Counted from the stretch's first letter, positions 8,301 through 14,304 are shown. The stretch is 64,000 nucleotides of DNA from DT-111 sp965263225 (GCA_965263225.1 CBDHHG010000001.1:1674001-1738000); one strand, 5' to 3'. Numbers and translations are program-made. Notes: generated from the letters alone by a model not told the origin.

Positions 8301-9596
8301 CAAGATAGGACCATTGCCCGTACTGTACTGCAAAGCTTACAAGACTCCTTCGCCTTTGCCGGAGGAATCGAACCGCAATTCGTTCCTAAATACAATGGCA
8401 ATCGAGATAGCATTGCTCCTGGGGACATCGAATTATGGATCGATGACAATCAGCCTGCAGCGGTTTTACTGAACGGCCAGATAGTAGATGCCGAATCCCG
8501 CCAAGCCATTGCCGGAGCCCAAATCTCTTGGAATGGCCAAACCATTGCTAGCAACCAAGAAGGTAACTTTAACCTTCGCATACCACAGCCGAGCCCCAAC
8601 CAAATTGAGGTACAGGTTAGTGCAGAAAATTACGAGCCAAGCCGTCCTTCTTTTGCCATAGGAAATACGACTGACCTAGGTACTATCGAACTAAGTCCTA
8701 TTCCCGATTTCGTCCAAGTAGCCCTAAATCGGCAGATCGTGGACGGAGAGAACCAAAGCCCATTAGCCAATGCCCAAGTCCGGGGAGGCGGACAAAACTT
8801 CCGCACCGATGAAAATGGAAACTTTCAACTGAACCTGGAGCTACCGAGGGATACTACTATGCCGCTCTTTATCTCTATGGCTCAGTACCAAATTGACACC
8901 CTATCACTACAGGTGCAAAGTGGACAAGCTCGCCTCCAAGATCCCGCGGGGAACCTGATCAACGGCCCCCTATCCCTTTTCAGTTTAGTGGCTGACCAGG
9001 ATAAGGATAAGGTACCCGACATCGAAGATCGCTGCCCCACCTTAGCCGGAAGCCCAGACAACCAAGGCTGCCCTACCACCATCACCGATACCAGGGACCA
9101 GCAGGAATACCCCGTGGTCATCATTGGTGAGCAAGTCTGGCTCGGCAAAAACCTCAACTACTCCACGGATGACTCCTGGTGCTACCTAGAGCTCCCCCAA
9201 GCTTGCCAACGCGCTGGCCGACTCTACACCTGGGAGGCCGCCAAAAATGCTTGCCCGGCAGGCTGGCACCTCCCTTCAGATGAGGAATGGCAGCAGTTGG
9301 CACGCACGGCAGGGGGATATTATGACTTCGTAGACTCGAAGGAAATTGGCAGCGGAAACACGGGTTTTCGACAATTAATAGAAGGAGGACCGCTGCAGTT
9401 TAATGCGCTGCTCGGTGGCTACCGCGACACGGATGGTTCCTTTCTGTACCTCGGTGCCTACGGGAACTACTGGTCCGCTACGGAGAGCGGTGGAGGCGTC
9501 GCCTACGTCTTCGACTTCTTCGGCGTCAATGAGAGACTGGACCGGGGCGGCAACGATCAGGGAGTTGGCCTGTCGGTGCGGTGCCTCCAGAATTGA
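5400..9596 (+). CDS. Three-pass membrane vWA-like/FISUMP protein, DGR variable protein 1
   Basis: A 1,398-residue multidomain protein. In order: helical N-terminus (1-95); TM1 about 99-122; proline-rich linker and Ig-like beta domain (125-225); TM2 about 279-297 followed by basic RYREQRRR; a vWA-like domain (about 380-520) starting YLMLIDRQS, with a degenerate metal site (DRQS instead of DxSxS); a helical region; TM3 about 731-753; a TPR-like helical region (about 850-980); two carboxypeptidase-regulatory-like repeats (1021-1100, 1106-1172); a thrombospondin-type-3-like calcium loop (DQDKDKVPDIEDRCP, 1199-1213); and a FISUMP domain (1225-1398). Positive-inside charges put the vWA part in the cytosol and FISUMP outside the inner membrane. 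The last 64 codons are a DGR variable repeat. The likely job is a transmembrane receptor feeding the MoxR ATPase encoded 7 bases upstream. Confidence 0.85.
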   Translation: MPHAHLKYQLFAELISLLEKERFVFGVDRHLKLQELWAKLPDDMPVDQLKRVLCSAIATSAQQQTLFYELFDEAWERVQAIHEAEKLTDGPIKRSLTLPWIVGTILVLLGILALFLYPYLFPATPPPPPDVVRAFNVTPGDTLKVAPTELQMSTWGRVQQSYFCADSITQSTQDSSVFGSYRLVADSLEYIARDSIGLDSICVTMVDSAGLAHRVIFQANINLKPVPKPPTTPKIQPSPPTRTPLFAEKPLPNFDQEISLLEIQPPTKLEQFIANNIKWLRWLVIALLLLLLGLILRYREQRRRTLVAQLESQDKPPYVWNIELDSAQDILLSEGFERMVNTLRQRTREDHFQIDIPKTVSATVDQAGMPTLAYRQQTRPPEYLMLIDRQSRANHRSQLFDWIYQALVEQEVFVERYFFDGDIRTCFNEKHEHGISITELQYLHPNARLLIFSHGYQFLSSRGGKLAKWTQIFDQWKQKILFSSRPTQQWGRREQRLRDQFFLLPATMEGLQFFAQEIENLEELPVNSWREVVTDAYAQPIALEGGLISSLRQYYSEQMLQWIACCAVYPALHWDLTLFMGRQLATEEAPLLTVDQLNSLTRLPWFVEGQIPPESRATLVDHLQQEHPETLQEARTGLLTILQENPPPEDSTAWDDYQLQLSLNEWLSTKDPKRKKELEQQIADLLDQGVEADFVALKYLEEPGPLDFVVPQQWKKYFYHAGYSGLGTRRWLKDLWWALPLWLLLSAACFWYVPAEGCAVNTIEYEGKYLCLDENWKKSLYQKFLAKLAIELNDRDSLIKVTQQRDSLARDLALTLSIDPPPFWHNSPDSIYGLSLQQIDSLEIDSKELYAHYSFNQYVARYHYNQGVDFANLADSLIRLNDLENYTTYIDSACFHFSEAWPLDAAKLEIQRARFFCSGVRVFVQLDQGLANDYGESIKESLLRAGFPSFDAEKVTIASSNLRYFYAQDRTIARTVLQSLQDSFAFAGGIEPQFVPKYNGNRDSIAPGDIELWIDDNQPAAVLLNGQIVDAESRQAIAGAQISWNGQTIASNQEGNFNLRIPQPSPNQIEVQVSAENYEPSRPSFAIGNTTDLGTIELSPIPDFVQVALNRQIVDGENQSPLANAQVRGGGQNFRTDENGNFQLNLELPRDTTMPLFISMAQYQIDTLSLQVQSGQARLQDPAGNLINGPLSLFSLVADQDKDKVPDIEDRCPTLAGSPDNQGCPTTITDTRDQQEYPVVIIGEQVWLGKNLNYSTDDSWCYLELPQACQRAGRLYTWEAAKNACPAGWHLPSDEEWQQLARTAGGYYDFVDSKEIGSGNTGFRQLIEGGPLQFNALLGGYRDTDGSFLYLGAYGNYWSATESGGGVAYVFDFFGVNERLDRGGNDQGVGLSVRCLQN
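9403..9596 (+). repeat. DGR variable repeat VR1 in the 1,398-residue protein
   Basis: Aligns without gaps to VR2 (11506-11699, offset 2103). The two differ at 18 of 194 bases: 9426, 9427, 9429, 9447, 9448, 9459, 9460, 9490, 9499, 9507, 9508, 9513, 9520, 9549, 9550, 9552, 9553 and 9556. All fall in codon positions 1 or 2 of 12 codons (residues 1343, 1344, 1350, 1354, 1364, 1367, 1370, 1372, 1374, 1384-1386). In 13 of the 18 sites one copy carries A, and the remaining five (9426, 9499, 9508, 9513, 9549) are G/T pairs that both could derive from A. That is the signature of adenine-directed mutagenic retrohoming from an AAC-rich template. Confidence 0.9.
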
Positions 9597-9601
9597 CCAT
9601 T

Positions 9602-9627
9602 TGCCTGACGTAGCGTCAGCGAAGGCA
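9602..9627 (+). other. Hairpin just downstream of VR1 (DGR target hairpin candidate)
   Basis: Nested inverted repeats begin 5 bases after the stop codon: TGACG-TAG-CGTCA at 9606-9618, and outer arms TGCCT (9602-9606) and AGGCA (9623-9627), the two structures being alternatives. DGR targets often carry a hairpin or cruciform just past the variable repeat that promotes homing. VR2 has a different hairpin at the matching place. Confidence 0.55.
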
Positions 9628-9668
9628 GGTTTACCTATTTGACTATTTAATCGCCATTATCAAGATTT

Positions 9669-9692
9669 CCGGCGAAGCCGGTCAATTTTTTT
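9669..9692 (+). terminator. Rho-independent terminator after variable protein 1
   Basis: Stem CCGGC-GAA-GCCGG at 9669-9681 is followed by a run of seven T at 9686-9692. A near twin follows VR2 (11740-11765), so the two gene ends share more than the variable repeat. Confidence 0.7.
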
Positions 9693-9752
9693 GTGAAAAA
9701 AATGGCCGGTATAAACCTTTGATCGAAACTCAAGTCAAAGGATATAAAATAC

Positions 9753-9947
9753 ATGGACATCAACAAAATAAGGGAAATTGAATCCAATAATTGGGATAAG
9801 ATCCATTGGTTCAAATCTGGTATTTTCTGGCGAGCCTATAATGTATCCGCTTTTCTAACCGTACAAAAGCTGAGATCTTTTAAGGTGATGCATAAACATT
9901 GCTTGATACGCTCTCAAGCCACGAAACACAATACACTATTCAAATAA
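9753..9947 (+). CDS. Short DGR-type accessory ORF
   Basis: A 64-residue frame located between a variable protein and the reverse transcriptase, the usual spot for DGR accessory genes. The motif SGIFWRAYNVSAF resembles short proteins I associate with Bacteroidota DGRs (pattern: W..I...K.GIFW.AY..SAF); it does not resemble the classical four-helix Avd protein. If the family is right, it is shorter than its relatives and its C-terminus may be lost, like the N-terminus of the reverse transcriptase. The initiating ATG is preceded by an AT-rich leader following the terminator at 9669. Function unknown. Confidence 0.5.
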   Translation: MDINKIREIESNNWDKIHWFKSGIFWRAYNVSAFLTVQKLRSFKVMHKHCLIRSQATKHNTLFK

Positions 9948-10150
9948 CTGACATACAAATATTTATACTTCACTTTTCGTTTAAGATGCCTTCGGCGACC
10001 TACTTTTTCAATCGCAAAAAAGTAGGCAAAATGCTTGGCAAAAATAACTCGTCCCTCAAACAGATTTTTGCCGGGCCAAGCGCTATTAGTGGGAGCTTAG
10101 TTCTACTCCATTAATATCAACATTCTCTCAAAATGATTATGCAACTACCT
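9948..10150. other. Non-coding stretch where a DGR template repeat would be expected
   Basis: No sequence resembling the variable repeats is present. The stretch holds a 10-bp inverted repeat, CCTACTTTTT (9999-10008) and AAAAAGTAGG (10017-10026), of the kind found in dispersed intergenic repeats. No coding frame is convincing. It may be the scar of the event that removed the template repeat and the start of the reverse transcriptase. Confidence 0.5.
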
Positions 10151-10174
10151 TAACTTCATTTTGGCGTAAGTCGT

Positions 10175-11035
10175 ATGGAAACTTTCATACGAGCCTGTTC
10201 CCATAATTATACCCAGGATGTCTGGGTATTGAAGATGGATATATTGGGCTATTTTATGCAGATCGACCGGGCGATTCTTTACACATTAATCCGAAAAAAA
10301 TTAGATGCCCATCATCGTAAACATCAGCTTTGGTGGTATGAGCTGGTGATCTACCTGCTGGAATTAGTGATCTTCAACGATCCTACGCAAAACTGCATCA
10401 TTCGCGGTTCGGCCAAGGACTGGGCAGGTTTACCTAAAAGCAAAAGTCTGTTTCATGCAGCGGCAGGCAAAGGCTTCCCCATCGGTAATCTCACTTCGCA
10501 GTTTTTCAGCAATATATATCTCAATCCCTTTGATCACTATGTCAGAGAAAAACTCAATATCAGCTATTATGGTCGCTATGTAGATGACTTCATCTTGATG
10601 CACCCAAATAGGGAATACCTAAAATCATTCATCCCAAAATTGGAAGTTTATCTATGGCATCATCTGGAGTTGCAGGTTCATCCCAAAAAGAAGTATTTCC
10701 AGCACTACAGCAAAGGCTTTCCCTTTTTGGGCGTGTATATCAAACCTCACCGGAATTACATCGGAAAGCGCACGAAAAACAACTTTTATCAAGCCATCCA
10801 AGCCTGGAACCAGCGCATGGTCGAATCTGGCGGAAAGCTCAAGGAAGAAGAACTACAACTTTTCATTAGTACCATCAATTCCTATTTGGGCACTCTCCAA
10901 CACTACGACACCTACCGATTGCGTAAAAAGTGGCTCTTCCAACTCCATCCGGCATTCTACAATTATGTTTATATTTCGGGGCAATACCGAAAGCTCATCC
11001 CCAAAAAGCGAAAAATGAAGGAAAAATATGTCTAA
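10175..11035 (+). CDS. DGR reverse transcriptase, N-terminally truncated
   Basis: Reverse transcriptase of the diversity-generating type: the motif-4 signature is IGNLTSQ at residues 103-109 (DGR enzymes carry [IVL]GxxxSQ, retrons and group II introns QGxxxSP), the active site is YVDD at 135-138, the first catalytic Asp is D22 in LKMDILGYFMQID, and motif 7 lies in KGFPFLGVYI. DGR enzymes normally have about 100-130 residues before this point, with motifs 0-2; here the protein starts directly before motif 3. Homology seems to continue a few codons upstream: removing one T at about 10162 extends it as TSFGVSR. Beyond that it fades. The enzyme is therefore probably inactive unless complemented in trans. 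Its stop overlaps the next gene's start by 8 bases. Confidence 0.85.
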   Translation: METFIRACSHNYTQDVWVLKMDILGYFMQIDRAILYTLIRKKLDAHHRKHQLWWYELVIYLLELVIFNDPTQNCIIRGSAKDWAGLPKSKSLFHAAAGKGFPIGNLTSQFFSNIYLNPFDHYVREKLNISYYGRYVDDFILMHPNREYLKSFIPKLEVYLWHHLELQVHPKKKYFQHYSKGFPFLGVYIKPHRNYIGKRTKNNFYQAIQAWNQRMVESGGKLKEEELQLFISTINSYLGTLQHYDTYRLRKKWLFQLHPAFYNYVYISGQYRKLIPKKRKMKEKYV

Positions 11036-11699
11036 AGCTAAACTTACCCATACGATACTTCCTGTAGGAGGAATACTGCGGGCAGTACCCCTTCTATTTT
11101 CATTGCTGAGTACCCTCTCTATTTGCGCTCAAGTTGCCAGCCCTATCATACAACCTGAAACCTTCACCGATCCTCGTGACAATCAAAGCTACCGCATCAA
11201 AACCTTTGAAAAAGACCTGGGCTTGGGCATCACCGTCTCCCAGACCTGGATGATCGATAATCTGAATTTTGAAATGCCCAATTCCTGGTGCTATAAAAAA
11301 CGTAAAAAAAATTGCCAGGAATATGGCCGCCTCTACACCTGGGAAGCCGCCAAAAACGCTTGCCCAGCAGGCTGGCACCTGCCATCGGAAGTAGAATGGC
11401 AAAGGTTGACGCATCAATTCATTGATGGAGGCATGATACTGTCAAGTAATTCCGCTAGAGGGGAAGCCTATAAAATATTGATTCTCGAAGGCTCCAGCGG
11501 CTTTGATGCGCTGCTCGGTGGCTACCGCTTCGCGGATGGTTCCTTTCTGAGCCTCGGTGCCGGCGGGAACTACTGGTCCGCTACGGAGAGCGATGGAGGC
11601 GGCGCCTACAGCTTCTACTTCTACGGCGTCAATGAGAGACTGGACCGGGGCTACGTCGGTCAGGGAGTTGGCCTGTCGGTGCGGTGCCTCCAGAATTGA
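11028..11699 (+). CDS. Secreted FISUMP protein, DGR variable protein 2
   Basis: A 223-residue exported protein: hydrophobic signal region about 12-35 ending LLSTLSICAQ, then a FISUMP domain with TWMIDNLNFEMPNSWCY, TWEAAKNACPAGWHLP, GFDALLGGY and the terminal SVRCLQN shared with the 1,398-residue protein. Its ATG (11028) overlaps the reverse transcriptase stop, so the two are likely translationally coupled. It lacks the membrane and vWA parts of variable protein 1, so it may be a free periplasmic or secreted binder. The variable repeat supplies the last 64 codons; 12 residues in it differ from the other copy. Function is inferred from the DGR context; the domain call is firm. Confidence 0.87.
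   Translation: MSKAKLTHTILPVGGILRAVPLLFSLLSTLSICAQVASPIIQPETFTDPRDNQSYRIKTFEKDLGLGITVSQTWMIDNLNFEMPNSWCYKKRKKNCQEYGRLYTWEAAKNACPAGWHLPSEVEWQRLTHQFIDGGMILSSNSARGEAYKILILEGSSGFDALLGGYRFADGSFLSLGAGGNYWSATESDGGGAYSFYFYGVNERLDRGYVGQGVGLSVRCLQN
11506..11699 (+). repeat. DGR variable repeat VR2
   Basis: Partner of VR1 at 9403-9596; ungapped, 18 differences, none at codon position 3. By contrast, the 18-codon paralogous stretch upstream (11331-11384 versus 9222-9275, LYTWEAAKNACPAGWHLP) is identical in protein and differs at five third positions. So the repeats were homogenised from one template after the paralogs had diverged, with variation confined to sites that can be A in that template. Confidence 0.9.
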
Positions 11700-11703
11700 C
11701 TAT

Positions 11704-11724
11704 TTGCCTGGCGGAGTCAGGCGA
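11704..11724 (+). other. Hairpin just downstream of VR2
   Basis: GCCTG (11706-11710) and CAGGC (11718-11722) with a 7-base loop, extendable by two weaker pairs, begin 7 bases after the stop codon. Position matches the hairpin after VR1, but the loop and inner stem differ. Confidence 0.5.
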
Positions 11725-11739
11725 ACTATTTGACTATTT

Positions 11740-11765
11740 ACCGGCCTAGCCGGTCGATTTTTTTT
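11740..11765 (+). terminator. Rho-independent terminator after variable protein 2
   Basis: ACCGGC-CTA-GCCGGT stem at 11740-11754, then eight T at 11758-11765. It closes the reverse transcriptase/variable protein 2 unit. Confidence 0.75.
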
Positions 11766-11927
11766 CATTTTTCATTCCTATGCTGCGCGATTACCAAGGC
11801 TTTGCATTACATTTATTGCTATCATAGCACAGCAGCTATCCGAGGTTTTTATGCTGCCCAGTCAAGGTAAAACTTCGGATATCTTACTCCGTACCAGCTA
11901 ATTTTTTACCCCAAAAAAACACACAAC

Positions 11928-12419
11928 ATGTCAACTGAAGCCCTGAAAAAACAACTCAAAACCAAAGCCGTCAAAGATGTAAAGGGAGCGATAGAAGAGC
12001 TACTATCCCAGGTCGAGAGCTCCTCCTCTATCCACCATGATGCCCTAAATCTACTCGGGCAATACCACCTCCTCCAGCGAGAACAAATCAAGCAGACTGC
12101 CAGCGCCGAGCAAGCCGGCCTGCGCTTCCGTCAGCTACTAGACGGCTTCCTCCAGCTAGTGGACCTCCTATCGGCAGAGCACTTAGCCTCATCCACCAAG
12201 TCCACCACCACCTACTACATAGACCAGCAGCACACCCCCATACCGCTCGATCTGGAAGCGCTAGAGCAAGAAGGCCTACGCCGCCAAGCAGAGCTCATCA
12301 TCAGAAAGCTGAATCGGCTCAAAGAAGCCCTGATCCTAGCAACAGATGTTTCCGTGCAGTTTAAGTATGAGCATGAGATTGGGCAGTTGGAAGCGCAGTT
12401 GAGGGGGTTGAAGGGGTAA
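11928..12419 (+). CDS. Two-module EAD adaptor protein
   Basis: A 163-residue cytosolic helical protein. Residues 1-85 (KDVKGAIEELLSQ, then LLGQYHLLQREQIK, then LLDGFLQLVDLL) resemble one class of effector-associated domain. Residues 112-163 (LRRQAELIIRKLNRLKEALI, then SVQFKYEHEIGQLEAQL) match the N-terminal module of the protein at 3278. EADs are thought to work by like-with-like pairing, which would bring the two proteins together. A low-complexity linker (85-110) joins the modules. It is the last gene of the linked block and follows the VR2 terminator, so it probably has its own promoter. EAD class numbers could not be assigned by eye. Confidence 0.65.
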   Translation: MSTEALKKQLKTKAVKDVKGAIEELLSQVESSSSIHHDALNLLGQYHLLQREQIKQTASAEQAGLRFRQLLDGFLQLVDLLSAEHLASSTKSTTTYYIDQQHTPIPLDLEALEQEGLRRQAELIIRKLNRLKEALILATDVSVQFKYEHEIGQLEAQLRGLKG

Positions 12420-12579
12420 GGGGAGCCAAGACCTACAAAGAACTGTGAAATACTTACCTTCTTGCAAAAGCTCTAACCCCGACATCAACATTTACCGAAT
12501 TAAGCCATTTAATAGCCCCTTTTCTTTTCAATAGCAGTCAATTTCTCTATCTGACCAACTATGTTGCAAAAAGTTATAC

Positions 12580-12589
12580 CCAAATTTGG
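12580..12589. promoter_or_regulatory. Palindrome upstream of the XRE regulator
   Basis: CCAAATTTGG is a perfect 10-bp palindrome 45 bases upstream of the regulator start at 12635, a reasonable place for an autoregulatory operator. Confidence 0.3.
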
Positions 12590-12634
12590 AGGGTAAGATA
12601 TTTTTAATTTTTTTGTTAAAAATAAATTCACTAG

Positions 12635-12892
12635 ATGTCGGAGAGAAAAGAGCTTAATCGGATCAAAGCCGTTCTAGAAGACCAGGGGCGATCTCAAACG
12701 TGGCTAGCCAAAAGACTTGGCTGCACCAAAACGACAGTGAACTTCTGGTGTAATAATCGCAATCAACCTTATCTAGCGGATATTGTGAGAATCGCCGAAT
12801 TGCTAGAAGTAGCCCCGGCAGATCTAATTGTGGACGGCTCAAAAAAAGAAAAAGGCCTGACTAAGCGCCAGACCTTTGTAAATCTTGTATGA
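12635..12892 (+). CDS. XRE-family helix-turn-helix regulator
   Basis: An 85-residue DNA-binding protein consisting almost entirely of a lambda-repressor-type domain: RSQTWLAKRLGCTKTTVNFW is helix 2-turn-helix 3, followed by DIVRIAELLEVAPADLI. Length is normal for a lone XRE regulator of a mobile island. It lies between the EAD adaptor gene and the tRNA-Cys gene, so it could control the island or be its maintenance regulator. Target unknown. Confidence 0.85.
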   Translation: MSERKELNRIKAVLEDQGRSQTWLAKRLGCTKTTVNFWCNNRNQPYLADIVRIAELLEVAPADLIVDGSKKEKGLTKRQTFVNLV

Positions 12893-12984
12893 AACTTTCG
12901 AAAACGACTGCTATTATGACTGCTAGTTGCCGCTAGGTAGTCATAAACATTTGAAAAACAGCCGCATAATCAAAAGTGTAGAGG

Positions 12985-13001
12985 TTGGGAGCGGATTGGC
13001 T
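12985..13001 (+). repeat. 17-bp duplication of the tRNA-Cys 3' part (att-like)
   Basis: GAGGTTGGGAGCGGATT here repeats exactly at 13159-13175, where it is the 3' end of tRNA-Cys (read on the minus strand). Elements that integrate into tRNA genes leave such duplications on the side facing the island, as seen here. The two copies are only 174 bases apart, so this may be a relic of one integration rather than the boundary of the whole island. Confidence 0.5.
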
Positions 13002-13060
13002 TCGCCCATCCTAAGAAGGGAGGCCTTACAAGATTCAACAAGCCTTCTCCCTGCGGTCGA

Positions 13061-13124
13061 GCTTTGTCATTTTGGGGCCACGCTTCAAAAACAAGTTTTG
13101 ATCGTGGCCCCAAAATGACAAAGC
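13061..13124. repeat. Perfect 22-bp inverted repeat
   Basis: Arms 13061-13082 and 13103-13124 are perfectly complementary over 22 bases, with a 20-base loop that itself has CAAAA/TTTTG arms (13086-13090, 13096-13100). It lies between the two 17-bp att-like copies. It is longer than a usual terminator and lacks a T run. Confidence 0.75.
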
Positions 13125-13150
13125 CCCTTTCGCTTGCGCGAAAGAGGCTT
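13121..13150 (-). terminator. Hairpin downstream of tRNA-Cys
   Basis: Thirteen-position stem (one mismatch, C13126/A13145) with loop TTGC (13134-13137), ten bases past the mature 3' end of the tRNA. It probably ends the tRNA transcript and overlaps the outer arm of the 22-bp inverted repeat by four bases. Confidence 0.6.
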
Positions 13151-13159
13151 ATTGTCTTG

Positions 13160-13230
13160 AGGTTGGGAGCGGATTCGAACCGCCGTACGAGGTTTTGCAG
13201 ACCTCTGCCTAACCGCTCGGCCACCCAACC
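13160..13230 (-). tRNA. tRNA-Cys (GCA)
   Basis: The minus strand folds as a cloverleaf: acceptor GGTTGGG/CCCAACC, D arm with AGCGGTTAGGC, anticodon stem GAGGT/ACCTC around loop CTGCAAA (anticodon GCA), and T arm with the GGTTCGAATCC core. The discriminator base is T (13160), as expected for tRNA-Cys. CCA is not encoded. Its 3' end faces the island. Confidence 0.95.
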
Positions 13231-13401
13231 GGGTGTAGAATATAGAAGAGTAACTTCTTACTTCCATTTTCTGGGAACGCAAATATACTTCTTTTTTATT
13301 AACCGTGTGATTTTTGTCGGAAAAAAGCTGGATTAATTTTTTGCGATCATCAATACAAACATTTTATGGGAAAGAAAGTTCCCTCCTGCCGCTGTATTTA
13401 T

Positions 13402-14304
13402 CTATTGAGGTGCTGCAATCGTAAAATGGAAGGTGGTACCTCCCTGAGAATTTGCCTTGTACCAAATCTCCCCTTGATGTAGCTCTACCCACTTTTTACA
13501 AATCGCTAATCCTACCCCAGTCCCGGAAGGAGAGCCCGCATGAATGCGTTGGAAAGGTTCAAAAACCTTTTGCAGATAGGTTTCGTCTAGGCCTAGTCCG
13601 TTATCAGCAACCATGAAGTGCCAGTATTTTGGCTCGCGGATACAGCGTACCTCTATCACTGGAGGTAGTTCGGAGCGAAACTGCAAGCAATTGAGGATGA
13701 GTTGCTGAAAGATTTGCTGCATGCCGGTTCGAGCGGCCATGATTTGGGGTAGTTCGCCTACCCTGATTTGTCCTTGAGTAGCAGTCAACTCCCCTTGTAA
13801 TTGAAATTCCACTAGTTCAATCACCTTATTGATATCGGTTAGCACATGTTGTTGTACACGTTGTCCAGTACGGATATAGGTGAGAAGATCTTGAATCACA
13901 GTGTTCATCTGCTCCGTCTTCTCTGCAATATATTGTAGAAAGGTCTTCCCTTCATCGGCTAATTCTTCCTGGTGCCGATGCTGCAAAAATTCCACGTAGC
14001 TGCTAATAGTACGTAAAGGACTCCGTAGATCGTGAGAGAGTACACGGGTATATTGTTCCAGTTCTTTGGAGGCTTGTTGCAGTTCTTGAATAGCGGTTGT
14101 ATTGGTTCTTTCATGAACCAAAGCGTCCGGATTATTCCCACCAGCAAAAGCCAATGCACTAGCGTTGGATAACACAGCAGTGGAGGGCTTTTCCTCCTGA
14201 TGTAATTGATCAATCAGGCCAGCGAGTTGGAGGCGTTGATCAGTACTGATGCCGAGGCTGTCCAGGAATAATTGTAGCTGTTGACGGGTATTCTGCATCC
14301 TCAT
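13402..14304 (-). CDS. Soluble sensor histidine kinase
   Basis: A 300-residue kinase without membrane segments. After a short N-terminal region of no recognised sensory type, the dimerisation/phosphotransfer helix carries His91 in RVLSHDLRSPLRTI, the N box is QLILNCLQF (Asn205), G1 is DNGLGLD (234-240), the F box VFEPFQRI and G2 GTGVGLAICKKW. The H-box and G-box style resembles the kinases linked to phytochrome-like or PAS sensors. No response regulator lies next to it, so it is an orphan here. The start could also be the second Met two codons in. Confidence 0.88.
   Translation of the reverse strand: MRMQNTRQQLQLFLDSLGISTDQRLQLAGLIDQLHQEEKPSTAVLSNASALAFAGGNNPDALVHERTNTTAIQELQQASKELEQYTRVLSHDLRSPLRTISSYVEFLQHRHQEELADEGKTFLQYIAEKTEQMNTVIQDLLTYIRTGQRVQQHVLTDINKVIELVEFQLQGELTATQGQIRVGELPQIMAARTGMQQIFQQLILNCLQFRSELPPVIEVRCIREPKYWHFMVADNGLGLDETYLQKVFEPFQRIHAGSPSGTGVGLAICKKWVELHQGEIWYKANSQGGTTFHFTIAAPQ

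Noticed and set aside
9899..10114. 71-residue frame in the DGR spacer
   Set aside because: Overlaps the accessory ORF and a repeat, no family, poor composition.
9948..10174. Template repeat between accessory ORF and RT
   Set aside because: No stretch resembles the variable repeats, even allowing A at the variable sites.
10175..11035. Reverse transcriptase as group II intron maturase or retron
   Set aside because: Motif 4 is IGNLTSQ (DGR type), there is no maturase or HNH domain, no intron ends, and VR-bearing genes flank it.
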